Shown: one piece after another, positions 44,777 to 53,597 of the stretch
Layout: the number at the start of each line of letters is the position of its first letter
Position numbering within the stretch: the stretch's first letter is position 1
Source of the DNA: Microlunatus sp. Gsoil 973
GTDB lineage: Bacteria; Actinomycetota; Actinomycetes; Propionibacteriales; Propionibacteriaceae
Assembly: GCF_009707365.1 (NCBI RefSeq)
Contig: NZ_CP046122.1
Span: forward strand, 62,001 to 126,000
Length of the DNA: 64,000 nt
Reading direction: 5' to 3'
The notes under the pieces: generated by a model
Told to the model about the DNA's origin: nothing
Database searches by the model: none
The model's input: the letters and a program-made list of their open reading frames with translations, nothing else
Translations under genes and position numbers: made by a program

Positions 44777-46711
44777 TCATTTGCGGACGCCGATCCAGAT
44801 CTCCTCGATCGGGTCGTTAACGGTCTCGGCACCGCAGACTTTCGGATTCGGTGCCGTCAGGCGTTCGGTAGCCCTGAATCCGGTGATGGGTCGGCTGCCC
44901 GGGGCCCCGGCCCACTTAGGGCGCAGCTTCATTGACCAGTCCACCCGACTCTTGCCGCCGCCCTTGACACAGCCCTGCATGACCGAGCCGGAGAACCGGA
45001 GCACGCCGCCGCCGAACGTCGCCCGTGACCCGGCAAGGCTCAGCGTGCATGACTCTCCGGAACATTCGCTGGTGAGTGTCACGTTTCGACGGAAGGCCGT
45101 ACCGACGGGCACATTGGCATTGCCGTCGACGACCTTGATCCTTACTGCGAATGTTCCTGAAATCGCGTCCGCCTTCTTGCGCGGTATTTGGGGAGTGGCG
45201 GCTGGAACACCGGTCGACGCCGAAGGCTTGGGACTGCCCGACGGTGACGTCGAGGACGCGCTGGAGGGGTCGGGCGTCGCCGTCGGCGCCGTCGTTGGGG
45301 TCGTGGTGGCCCCGGATACCTCGCGCGACTGGGCACCTTGGATGATCACCGCCGCAGTGGCGGCACCGACCGTCAGCGTGATGGCTCCCGCGATCCCGGC
45401 GATGAACGCCCTCCCGCGGGATTGCGGAATACGAAGGCGGAAGCGTCGCATTTTGGGGAGCAACTGCGGCCGCGGACGAGGCTCCTCGGCAGAGTCGTGT
45501 TTCTGCTGCCTGGAGGACGGGGATCCAGGCCCGCCCAGGCGCCCGGTCAAAGGATCACGCTCGGTCGGGTTGAGGGAGAAACCCGGCCGTATGCCGTCGA
45601 ACACCCCGCCCGACCTGATCTCCCTGGCGCTGGCCAGAGGCTTGAAGGTCGAGTTGCACAGAACGCGGCGACACCACTCGGCCGACCGTCCCGACGAGAA
45701 GTCGGCCAGGAATTCGGTTAGAGCGGTCGACGGCAGGGCTACCACCCGGCTGTCCCCTCCGGCCGAGAGGCGCCAGACGGCGTAGTCCCAGCTGATGAGC
45801 ATCGGGCGAAGGGTCAGCTCCGCCCAGTGGCGTTCGGTGATCATGTCGACATCCGGGTCGGGTCGTCCGACCGCCGGCGCCTGCTCGGCGTCCGGCTCCT
45901 CGCACGGCAGCGGGTGGCGACCCGTCACGAGGTCGTCCACAGTGGCGACCTCGGCATCGGTGGCCCAGTCCTCGGCCAGCCGGCGGACCCTCTCCCAGGA
46001 GCGGTCCAGCAGGTCCTGCGCACGGTGGGGCCCGATCCGGGCTGCCCGACCGTGACGATAGAGATCGGTGCCGAACGCACCCCGGTCGACGTACCAGCCG
46101 AATCGTTCCCTCGCCGGTTCGAGCACGGGCTGGACCCCCAATCCAGGGCCGAGGTGTCGTTGACATTCCACGGCCGCCGCGGCGGCGAAGACCATGGCAC
46201 CGGTCAGCTGTTGGCCGGCCGCATACTCGCCACCCAGCTCGAGCCGGCTGCGGCGCGGCCGCACCAGCAGGCCGGGGGAGTCCCGTCGGTCGAGCAACAG
46301 CATCATCGCCGCTGCGTGCCGCAGTGCGAAGCGGTGGGCGACGGCGGCCACCGCCCGGTCAGGTACCTCGACGTTCAGGTGGGTGGAGACACCGTCCAGG
46401 CGGTAGCCGGCGACCGTGTCCGCAAGTTCCATCCGTAGTCGGGCCAGCGATGCGATCAGTTCGGTCGTGAACCCGGGGCGCAACGGCTCGGGCGGTGTCG
46501 CGATTTCGGCCTCACGATCATCGGCGGTGATCACTCCACCCCAGGAGAGCCGGTGAGCGCCTGGATCCCCGGCATCCAGCCGGCATCCGGGCACCCGTCC
46601 CGCTCCGGTCCATCGCTGGAAGTCGACCTGGCCCGCCGTGCCCAGTACGGCGAACTCCTGCTCGATTCCGGTACGTCTGACCCGATCACGCCTTCGCGTC
46701 GTCGTGATCAT
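44777..46711 (-). CDS. ligase-fold-like domain fused to membrane helix and extracellular domain
   Basis: Residues 1-390 resemble the glutamate-cysteine-ligase/GCS2 fold: GIEQEFAVL at 15-23, DDREAEIATPP near 65, STHLNVEVPD near 110 and a later YAVWRLSAGGDSR. A membrane helix follows near 437-460 (AFIAGIAGAITLTVGAAT), then a Ser/Thr/Pro stalk and a C-terminal outer domain with four Cys (TSECSGESCTLSL, MQGCVKGG, NPKVCGAET). Family assignment of the first part is tentative. ATG 46711 lies inside the end of the preceding small gene (26-base overlap), which suggests coupled translation. Confidence 0.6.
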   Translation of the reverse strand: MITTTRRRDRVRRTGIEQEFAVLGTAGQVDFQRWTGAGRVPGCRLDAGDPGAHRLSWGGVITADDREAEIATPPEPLRPGFTTELIASLARLRMELADTVAGYRLDGVSTHLNVEVPDRAVAAVAHRFALRHAAAMMLLLDRRDSPGLLVRPRRSRLELGGEYAAGQQLTGAMVFAAAAAVECQRHLGPGLGVQPVLEPARERFGWYVDRGAFGTDLYRHGRAARIGPHRAQDLLDRSWERVRRLAEDWATDAEVATVDDLVTGRHPLPCEEPDAEQAPAVGRPDPDVDMITERHWAELTLRPMLISWDYAVWRLSAGGDSRVVALPSTALTEFLADFSSGRSAEWCRRVLCNSTFKPLASAREIRSGGVFDGIRPGFSLNPTERDPLTGRLGGPGSPSSRQQKHDSAEEPRPRPQLLPKMRRFRLRIPQSRGRAFIAGIAGAITLTVGAATAAVIIQGAQSREVSGATTTPTTAPTATPDPSSASSTSPSGSPKPSASTGVPAATPQIPRKKADAISGTFAVRIKVVDGNANVPVGTAFRRNVTLTSECSGESCTLSLAGSRATFGGGVLRFSGSVMQGCVKGGGKSRVDWSMKLRPKWAGAPGSRPITGFRATERLTAPNPKVCGAETVNDPIEEIWIGVRK

Positions 46712-46976
46712 CAGGATCGACGTCAGGTCCGGCAGCTGGCTCGTCTGCAATGTCCGACTGCTTGGCGCGGTGCTCCCGCAACTGATCGCGCGCTTCATCC
46801 AAGGCGGCATCGGCCGTCTTGTCGATCAGCTTGTCCTTCAAGGTGCCGGCTGTGTCCAGACTGACGTCGGCGACCACCGTCGCGACCGACCTTGCCCCCT
46901 GCACGGTCGAGGCGACGTCCCGGGCCGCCGTCACGACAGATGCAGGGCTCACCGCATTGCCTTTTTCCATCATCAT
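46686..46976 (-). CDS. small acidic hypothetical protein
   Basis: About 96 residues from the MMMEKGNAVS start, which has a G-rich ribosome binding stretch in front. The N-terminal half is an Ala/Val-rich helix (VVTAARDVASTVQGARSVAT), the C-terminal half is acidic (DVDPDDHDDAKA). No family is recognised. Its overlap with the ligase-like fusion gene indicates that the two are translated together and perhaps interact. Confidence 0.5.
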   Translation of the reverse strand: MMMEKGNAVSPASVVTAARDVASTVQGARSVATVVADVSLDTAGTLKDKLIDKTADAALDEARDQLREHRAKQSDIADEPAAGPDVDPDDHDDAKA

Positions 46977-47879
46977 CCCCCCGAACCTGTCCCCCGACAG
47001 CCCTGCCATCATGCTAGACCGCGGCACCGGTTGGTGCTGGTGATGTGGTGATTGCAGTGAACCGTTGCTCGGCGGCCGAAGCACACTGGATCAGCTCCCC
47101 GTGACCTGGTTGACGTCGAGGGCCGTTGCTGCGAGGAATCGCTTGTCTTGGCAGCCGGTGCTGCGCACCGGTGGCCCTTGGCACGGTCGAACCGGCTGGC
47201 TTCGTGCCCATGGCTCGTCAACCGTGCCGGGTGGTGTCGGCACGGCTGAGCGCGAGTGGCTGCCGCGATTACCTGCGATCGACCAGAGGTCGGGTCCGAT
47301 GCCAGGCAAGCTGGAATCTACCGATTCGGAGAACCCATCGTCGCCGGGTCGGTCATCACTAAGATCAACTACAAGACCGTGGCGGACCTGGATGTTGATC
47401 GGATTGGACGATCAGATTGGACCAGACAGAAGCCTTCCTTCTCTTGGAAAGTCGTAGGCTGCTTCTTCGGGTCAGTTGGATACGTGCGGCGGCGAGGATG
47501 GATGGCTTGGACGATCAGGTGGACCCGAATGGGTGCTCGCCGCTCACGATGAGGATGATCATCCGTTTTCCGTGTTCCCGTCACGTTCCTGGGCATCAAG
47601 GCGATCGCTGGTGCCTGCCTGGTCGTCCCGATGACATCCCCTCTGAGCTGGGTGTGTGGCGTCGTTGGGGTCGGATCGTCCGCGAGGTGCACCCGCGGGG
47701 TGGCAGTGATGATCACAGCTAGCCATGCTGCGCGTATCCAGCCTTTGGACTGGATACCTCTTGCGGTGATGGCAGGGGAGCGCTGGTCAAGGCCGAGCCC
47801 CCGTGGTGGTCTCGCAGGTGTTGACCGAGTTGGTGCGGGAACTCGCGGTCATTGACAAGGGTTCCGATCTCGTGCGGTT
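46977..47879. other. non-coding stretch, no intact gene
   Basis: This stretch has short open frames only, none with a start, ribosome binding site and third-base GC bias together. It is less GC-rich than the flanks. Since a wrecked replication initiator follows, it is probably decayed mobile-element DNA, but I could not match any part of it to a named gene. Confidence 0.55.
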
Positions 47880-48735
47880 CCACGTCGGAGTCGGTGTGTC
47901 CGTCGTGTGCGCGGAAGGCGCGGACCTTGCGTATGCAGCGCTGCGCTGAAGGCTGACATCCAGGAGCGGAACCGGACGCTATCGAGGACCGCGATTCGGA
48001 CTGCTTTGGCGATCATGCCGATCGTGATCATGGCGATGTTGATCGTGAGGCGGACTGTGATCGACCGGTGCGGTCGACGACGCGACGAAGATGATGCTGT
48101 TGATCTTCCTCGTGTGCCCGCTGACGATCGCACGATCGGTCGTACCTTCACGAGTCAGGAGGGTCATGAGTACCGGCCGTCGATTTTCCTGACTCTGACG
48201 CTCTCGTCCTATGGGTCGATCACTGACGGTGCACCGACCCGGCCTGTGAGTTACAACTATCGCCGGGCGCCGATGGATGCTTTGCTGTTTCCGAAGTTGG
48301 TGCACCGGTTGTGGCAGAATCTGGGTCGCTGCGCCGGCTACAAGGCGCAGTACTTCGGCGCAATCGAACCCCAGCAGCGGCTAGCCCCGCGTCTGCGTGT
48401 GGCGCACACCGGTGACGTTCTGCCGACCTGGGAGGAAGCCGTCGAAGCGATGGCCGGGGATCCCGATGCGAAGCCGGCTCATGTGATGCGGCTCGGATCC
48501 CAGGCGGATATCCGCGGGATCATTGCAACGTCGGAGGAAGCCGATCGGGGGATCCGCTACTTGACTAAGTACCTGACCAAGGCGATCGCCGAACGCCTCA
48601 TGTCGGATGGTGACGAGGAGGTGCCGGTCTATGAGCGGCGGGACGCGCACATCGACCGGCTCCATGCCGAGCTGCGGTGGACGTCTGCCTGGCGCGCGGT
48701 GGACTCGCAAGCTGGAGTTGGCGCCGGAGGCCGCG
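47880..48735 (+). pseudogene. remnant of RepSA-type replication initiator (AICE or plasmid)
   Basis: The pieces follow the RepSA order. CPSCARKARTLRMQRCAEG (then TGA where Trp is expected) is in one frame. GRTFTSQEGHEYRPSIFLTL, YNYRRAPMDALLFPKLVHRL, WQNLGRCAGYKAQYFGAIEP and QQRLAPRL follow in another, then after an internal deletion TGDVLPTWEEA, RYLTKYLTKAIAE and HIDRLHAELRW. The catalytic middle and the C-terminus are lost, so it cannot function. RepSA proteins drive replication of actinobacterial integrative elements, which insert in tRNA genes, and this relic abuts the 3' end of tRNA-Lys. Confidence 0.85.
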
Positions 48736-48827
48736 TTGAGGGACGCGCTCCCGGAGACTGGAAGGGTGGCAAAGGTGCGGTTCGGCCCGGCGACCTGGGT
48801 GGCAGCTACTCGCCTGACTATGGGTGT

Positions 48828-48903
<76 letters not shown>

Positions 48904-48953
48904 GCGGAGAGAAAGATTAGCAGCCTCGCCGATCCGGTGCGAAATCCAGGGCA

Positions 48954-50489
48954 TCAGCCATCCAGCAGGGCCATCGCGGCGCTGTGACCGCCCAACCCGC
49001 TGACCGCGCCGCCTCTCCTGCTGCTCGACCCGCAGAGCAGCAAGCCGTCGTGTTTCGTCGCCACGCCCCAGCGTTCAGCCGCCGTGGTCGCCGGCTCATC
49101 ATCGGCCAGCCAGGGCCAACTCAGCTCCCCGTGGAAGATGTGTCCGCCCGGCATCCCGACGGCCGCCTCGACGTCCAGCGGAGTCATCACCTCGACACAC
49201 GGCCGGCCCTCGGAATCGACTGCCAGGCAGTCCTCCAACGGCTCGGCGAGCACCGACTGCAGACTGGCCAGTGCCGCATCCCGTGCCCGGTCACGCATGC
49301 CGTCGGGGTCGGGTACGAAGAGACCTGCCGGGGCGTGCAACCCGAAGAGCGTCAGGGTGTGCCAGCCCCGTCTGATCAACTCCGGATCGAGGATGCTCGG
49401 ATCCGTCAGGCTGTGGCAGTAGACCTCACACGGGAACGGCTCCGGCAGCCGCCCGGCGACCGCAGTAGTGTGCGCGGCCTGCAACTCCGCGTAGCCCTGC
49501 CGCAGGTGCAGCGTCCCGGCGAACGCCACGTTCGGATCAATCCCGGACCGCAGCCGCGGCAGCCGGCGGAGCACCATGTTGATCTTGAGCTGGTTGCCCT
49601 CCGGCCTCGGCATCTCCTCGCCCAGCAGCCGGGCCAGCGTCCATCCGGCACAGTTGGCCAGGACGTTCGGCGCCTGCCACGTCCTGTGCGGTGTCTCGAC
49701 CGTCCAAATACCTTGATGACGGACCAGTCCGGTGGCCGGTGTGTCGGTGATCAACTCTGCTCCGCCTTTGCGCGCCGCATCGACCAGCGACGACGCGACG
49801 GCACCCATGCCACCGACCGGTACCCGCCATTCGCCGGTGCCGTTGCCGATCACGTGATAGAGGAAACAGCGGTTCTGCACCAGACTCTGATCATGGACGC
49901 CGGCCTCGGTGCCGATCAGTGCATCGGTCAGGATCGTGCCGCGGATCGTGTCGTCGGCGAACGTCCGTGTCACCAGATCACCGATCGGCCGGGCATTCAG
50001 ATCAACCATCAGTTCGTCGCCCACAGCGTTCCGCAGTGATGATGCGCGGGGGAGCGGCCCGACCAGCGTCGGTGCCACCGCCTGCGCGAACCGACCAAGA
50101 TCGTCATGGAACCGCTGCCAGGCGTCGTAGGCCTGCGGGCCGCCGGTCAGCTCGGCGAATGACGCTCGCGTCGCGTCGCCTTCCGGGCGCTCGACCAGCA
50201 GCCCGCGATCCCCGACGGGCGAGTAGGACCCGACCGATCGCGACCGCAGCTCAACATCAAGCCCGAGGTCATCGATGATCATCTGCGGCAGCAGCGAGAC
50301 CAGATAGGAGAAGCGCGACAACCGCGCTCCGACACCGGGAAACACCTGCGCACTGGCCACCGCGCCACCGAGCCGATCGCGTGCCTCGAGCACGACCACC
50401 GACCGGCCGGCACGAGCCAGATACGCCGCCGCGACCAGACCGTTGTGACCGCCGCCGACGATGATCACATCGGCGGACTCCGGGCTCAT
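48954..50489 (-). CDS. FAD-dependent oxidoreductase of the phytoene-desaturase-like (PYROXD2) group
   Basis: The 511-residue protein begins with a dinucleotide motif (VIIVGGGHNGLVAAAYLARA, then VVVLEARDRLGGAVAS) and ends with CGSSSRRGGAVSGLGGHSAA, the FAD-binding C-terminus of this amine-oxidase/phytoene-desaturase superfamily. The reaction is unknown. Its ATG overlaps the gatD stop by 4 bases, so it is translated with murT-gatD. That linkage is unusual and worth noting. Confidence 0.85.
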   Translation of the reverse strand: MSPESADVIIVGGGHNGLVAAAYLARAGRSVVVLEARDRLGGAVASAQVFPGVGARLSRFSYLVSLLPQMIIDDLGLDVELRSRSVGSYSPVGDRGLLVERPEGDATRASFAELTGGPQAYDAWQRFHDDLGRFAQAVAPTLVGPLPRASSLRNAVGDELMVDLNARPIGDLVTRTFADDTIRGTILTDALIGTEAGVHDQSLVQNRCFLYHVIGNGTGEWRVPVGGMGAVASSLVDAARKGGAELITDTPATGLVRHQGIWTVETPHRTWQAPNVLANCAGWTLARLLGEEMPRPEGNQLKINMVLRRLPRLRSGIDPNVAFAGTLHLRQGYAELQAAHTTAVAGRLPEPFPCEVYCHSLTDPSILDPELIRRGWHTLTLFGLHAPAGLFVPDPDGMRDRARDAALASLQSVLAEPLEDCLAVDSEGRPCVEVMTPLDVEAAVGMPGGHIFHGELSWPWLADDEPATTAAERWGVATKHDGLLLCGSSSRRGGAVSGLGGHSAAMALLDG

Positions 50490-51223
50490 CGGCGAGCCGC
50501 GGCGATCCGTTGCCGCCGCAGTTCGGTGATCTCCGGACGGTCGATCGCCGGAAGCTCCGTCTTCAACGCCAGTTCCAACACATGATCAGCGAGAGCAGGA
50601 TTCCGCGCCAGCGCGGGCCCGTGCGGATAGATCGCCAACACGGTCCCGTTCTGTGCGCCGTCCGTGCCGCTGCCGTCGTTGCCGACGCCCACCTCGACCC
50701 GGGTCACCGGCTTGGCATCCGGACCCAGCGTTGTATAGCCGCCGTGATTCTCGAACCCCGTGATCCACTGCTCCTCACCGGAATGATCGATCCACTTGCC
50801 GAGCAGTTCACCGACCGCCCGGACCGGGCCCCGTCTGGTCGTGACGTCCAACAGGTCGAGCCCCTCGGTCACCGTGTCGTTGTCACCGACCGTGAAGGAC
50901 TTGCCAAGGATCTGATAGCCGGCACACACCGCGAACACGGCCGCTCCCCGATCGACGGCGCGGTAGATGCTGCCGTCCTTCTTCAATTCCTTCACAGCAG
51001 AGATCTGTGCGGCGTCCTCACCGCCGCCCAACAGATAGACGTCACCGGTCTCCGGCAACGGGTCACCCGGCTCGACAACGTGCAGCACCGGATCGTAACC
51101 GCGCCAGGCAAGCCGCTTGATCAACACCGTGGCGTTGCCCCGGTCGCCGTAGATGCCCAGCAAAGACTGGTAGACCAGCACCACCTCGACGCGCTTGCCG
51201 TCACCGAACGTCGACGCGCTCAC
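50486..51223 (-). CDS. gatD: lipid II isoglutaminyl synthase, glutaminase subunit
   Basis: GatD supplies ammonia to MurT for amidation of the D-glutamate in lipid II. The 245-residue protein has the class I amidotransferase Cys in FAVCAGYQILG and the His in LAIYPHGPALARNP. DVYLLGGGEDAAQISAV and NHGGYTTLG are typical of the CobB/CobQ-like GatD group. It overlaps murT by 4 bases (ATGA), so the two subunits are made together. Confidence 0.93.
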   Translation of the reverse strand: MSASTFGDGKRVEVVLVYQSLLGIYGDRGNATVLIKRLAWRGYDPVLHVVEPGDPLPETGDVYLLGGGEDAAQISAVKELKKDGSIYRAVDRGAAVFAVCAGYQILGKSFTVGDNDTVTEGLDLLDVTTRRGPVRAVGELLGKWIDHSGEEQWITGFENHGGYTTLGPDAKPVTRVEVGVGNDGSGTDGAQNGTVLAIYPHGPALARNPALADHVLELALKTELPAIDRPEITELRRQRIAAARR

Positions 51224-52533
51224 GCCAGGCCTCCCATCTTCCGCAGCCGCTGGAAGGGCGTGTAGGTGGCGACGATGTCGACCGGGTCGGGATGCCCGAT
51301 CACCGCCTCACCAAGATCAGGTACGCAGACATGATCAACTCCCGCGTACGCCAGCCGTACGGCCAGATCCTGCGCTCGCGGGCCGGTCGCAATCACCCGC
51401 CGACCGACCAACTGTTCGTACTCAACATCCCACAACCAGGACACATCTCGACCGTCGGCAGCCGCCGAATCGATCGCCAGGATCACCGTGTCGGTCGCGG
51501 CCAGCGGCAGCGCCTCGGCCCAGCCCGCCGGATTCTTGGCCAACAGCAATCGCGCCGTGGTCGAGCCGAAATGTGCCGTCCCGAACCGCCCCGCGGGCGA
51601 CGTGACCGTCCGCATCCCGGTGATCGCCGTCTCGGGATCGATGCCGAGCACGGCCGACGCCGCCAGCGCACACGCGGCGTTGCTGACGTTGAACTTGCCG
51701 GGTACCTGCAGGCGCGGTTCGTAGACCGCACCGTCCGGAGTGCTGATCTTGTCGTCGATCACCCGGTAGTCGGCGGCCGGCTCGGCGAGACCACAGTCCC
51801 GGCAGTGCCAGGTCTTGCCGTACTCGCCGTCGGTGCGCAGCAGCGTCCCGCCGCATTCCGGGCAGAGCACCGCGTCCTGAACCCAGGTACTCGCGGTGTC
51901 CACCCAGACCGTCTTCCGCGCCTCCTTCGCCGCCCAGACCACCAATGGCTCGTCGGCGTTGGCGACCACCACCGGCGCGTCGTCGCCCGCCGCGATCAAT
52001 GCGGTCCGCCAGTTCCGGGCCAGCGCCTTGATCTCGTGATGCCGGTCCAACTGGTCCCGACTGAAGTTCAGCAGCACGAGCACCTCCGGACGACCGAGGC
52101 GAACGACGTCGGCGACCACCCGTTCGTCGGTCTCCAGCACCGCGATATCGGCCTCGGGCTTCTCCGACAGCGCCGAGGTGATGCCGCCGTGCAGATTGGC
52201 CCCGTCGGCGTTGTGCACGATCCGATCCGCGCCACCGAGTGCCGCCCCGACCGACGCGGCCAGCAGGTGGGTGGTCGTCGTCTTGCCGTTGGTTCCCGAC
52301 ACCATCGCGATCCGCCGCCCGCGCAACAGCTTCGCCAGCGCCTGCGGATCGGCCTTCAGCATCACCTGCCCGCGGATCGCCGCGCCGGTGCCGCGGCCGG
52401 CGAGCCGGGAGGCCTGCGCGGCCACCCGGCCGGCGGCGGTCGCGACGGACAACCGGATCCTCGACACCACGGTCAGCGGGGGACGGGAACCGGGGACGGC
52501 GAGCGGCACGGGGGCGGTCTCCGGAAGCGGCAT
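51220..52533 (-). CDS. murT: lipid II isoglutaminyl synthase, Mur-ligase subunit
   Basis: MurT activates the D-glutamate carboxylate of lipid II with ATP. The 437-residue protein has the P-loop MVSGTNGKTTTTHLLA, LETDERVVADVV and FSRDQLDRHHE of Mur ligases, and the Cys ribbon CPECGG...WHCRDCG that marks MurT. A C-terminal DUF1727 domain follows. It is the first gene of the murT-gatD-oxidoreductase operon and divergent from the CHY zinc finger gene. Confidence 0.94.
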   Translation of the reverse strand: MPLPETAPVPLAVPGSRPPLTVVSRIRLSVATAAGRVAAQASRLAGRGTGAAIRGQVMLKADPQALAKLLRGRRIAMVSGTNGKTTTTHLLAASVGAALGGADRIVHNADGANLHGGITSALSEKPEADIAVLETDERVVADVVRLGRPEVLVLLNFSRDQLDRHHEIKALARNWRTALIAAGDDAPVVVANADEPLVVWAAKEARKTVWVDTASTWVQDAVLCPECGGTLLRTDGEYGKTWHCRDCGLAEPAADYRVIDDKISTPDGAVYEPRLQVPGKFNVSNAACALAASAVLGIDPETAITGMRTVTSPAGRFGTAHFGSTTARLLLAKNPAGWAEALPLAATDTVILAIDSAAADGRDVSWLWDVEYEQLVGRRVIATGPRAQDLAVRLAYAGVDHVCVPDLGEAVIGHPDPVDIVATYTPFQRLRKMGGLA

Positions 52534-52553
52534 GGCGCTATTGTCACCTATTC

Positions 52554-52883
52554 GTGGAGAGGCCAGTGGTTCGCGGCGCGGTGGTCGACGACGAGACGCG
52601 GTGCGCCCACTACCACGGGCCGTCCGACATCATCGCCATCAAGTTCCGGTGCTGCGGGGAGTTCTACCCGTGCTTCCGGTGCCACCAGGACGCCGCGGAC
52701 CACCCGATCGAACGCTGGCCGATCGCCGATCAGGAGCAGCCCGCCGTCCTCTGCGGAGCCTGCGGCCACGTCCTCACCGTGCGCGGCTATCTGGACAGCA
52801 GCGGGTGCCCGTCCTGTTCCGCGCAGTTCAACGAGCGCTGCGCCCTGCACCACCACCTGTACTTCGAGCCCGCTAGCGTCTGA
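52554..52883 (+). CDS. CHY zinc finger protein
   Basis: The 109-residue protein has a CHY-type zinc-binding pattern: CAHYHG, FRCCGEFYPCFRCH, CGACGH, CPSC and CALHHHLYF, enough Cys/His for three zinc ions. Bacterial CHY proteins are small and uncharacterised. In eukaryotes the domain sits in ubiquitin ligases and in Hot13. GTG 52554 is close to the first Cys. The gene ends 3 bases before the ThuA-like gene. Confidence 0.85.
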   Translation: MERPVVRGAVVDDETRCAHYHGPSDIIAIKFRCCGEFYPCFRCHQDAADHPIERWPIADQEQPAVLCGACGHVLTVRGYLDSSGCPSCSAQFNERCALHHHLYFEPASV

Positions 52884-52886
52884 CGG

Positions 52887-53564
52887 GTGACCCACAGCAG
52901 GATCCGCATCATCGCCGGCACCGGCCGGTACACCGATCCGTGGCACCCGTTCGCCGAGACCGCGCGCTGCATGGCCGACCTCCTCGGCGAGGCCGGCCAC
53001 AAGGTGGAGATCGCCGAATCGACGCCCGAGGCGTTCACCGAGCTGACCGACACCGACCTGGTGGTGATCAACTGCGGCGGCAACCCCGAGGTCGAGCTGG
53101 CGCCGGAACCGATCTGGCAGCAGTCGTTCCAGGCGTTCGAGCGCTGGCTCGGGTCCGGACATCCGGTGCTCGGCGTCCATGCCGCGTCCAACGCCTTTCC
53201 GGACTGGCCGGCCTGGCCCGAACTGCTCGGTGGTCGCTGGGTGCGCGGCAGGTCGCACCATCCGCCGCGGACGGAGTTCACCTTCAAGGTCCCACCGGCC
53301 GGCCGCGATCACCCGGCCCTCGGCGGCCTGACCCACGTCTCGGTGCTGGACGAGCGCTACTCCGAGCTCGACGTCTCCGCCGATGCGGTGCCCCTGCTGC
53401 AGCACCGCTTCGACGACAAGGACCAGGTGATGGCCTGGGCGTTGCAGCGTGACGGCCGGAAGACGGTCTACGACGGGCTGGGGCATGACGCGCAATCGTT
53501 CGCGAGTGCCGACCGGCGCCGGCTGCTGACCGCCGAAGTGGGCTGGTTGCTGGCGTCGGACTAG
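52887..53564 (+). CDS. ThuA domain protein
   Basis: A 225-residue ThuA-like protein (glutamine-amidotransferase fold without the Cys triad): IAGTGRYTDPWHPFAETARC, LVVINCGGNPE, HPVLGVHAASNAFPDWP and RRLLTAEVGWLL. ThuA relatives are tied to carbohydrate use (trehalose in rhizobia). The reaction of this one is unknown. The start is GTG. It is probably translated with the CHY zinc finger gene. Confidence 0.82.
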   Translation: MTHSRIRIIAGTGRYTDPWHPFAETARCMADLLGEAGHKVEIAESTPEAFTELTDTDLVVINCGGNPEVELAPEPIWQQSFQAFERWLGSGHPVLGVHAASNAFPDWPAWPELLGGRWVRGRSHHPPRTEFTFKVPPAGRDHPALGGLTHVSVLDERYSELDVSADAVPLLQHRFDDKDQVMAWALQRDGRKTVYDGLGHDAQSFASADRRRLLTAEVGWLLASD

Positions 53565-53597
53565 GGTCGAGAGAGAGCGAAGTCCTCGGACACAGGT

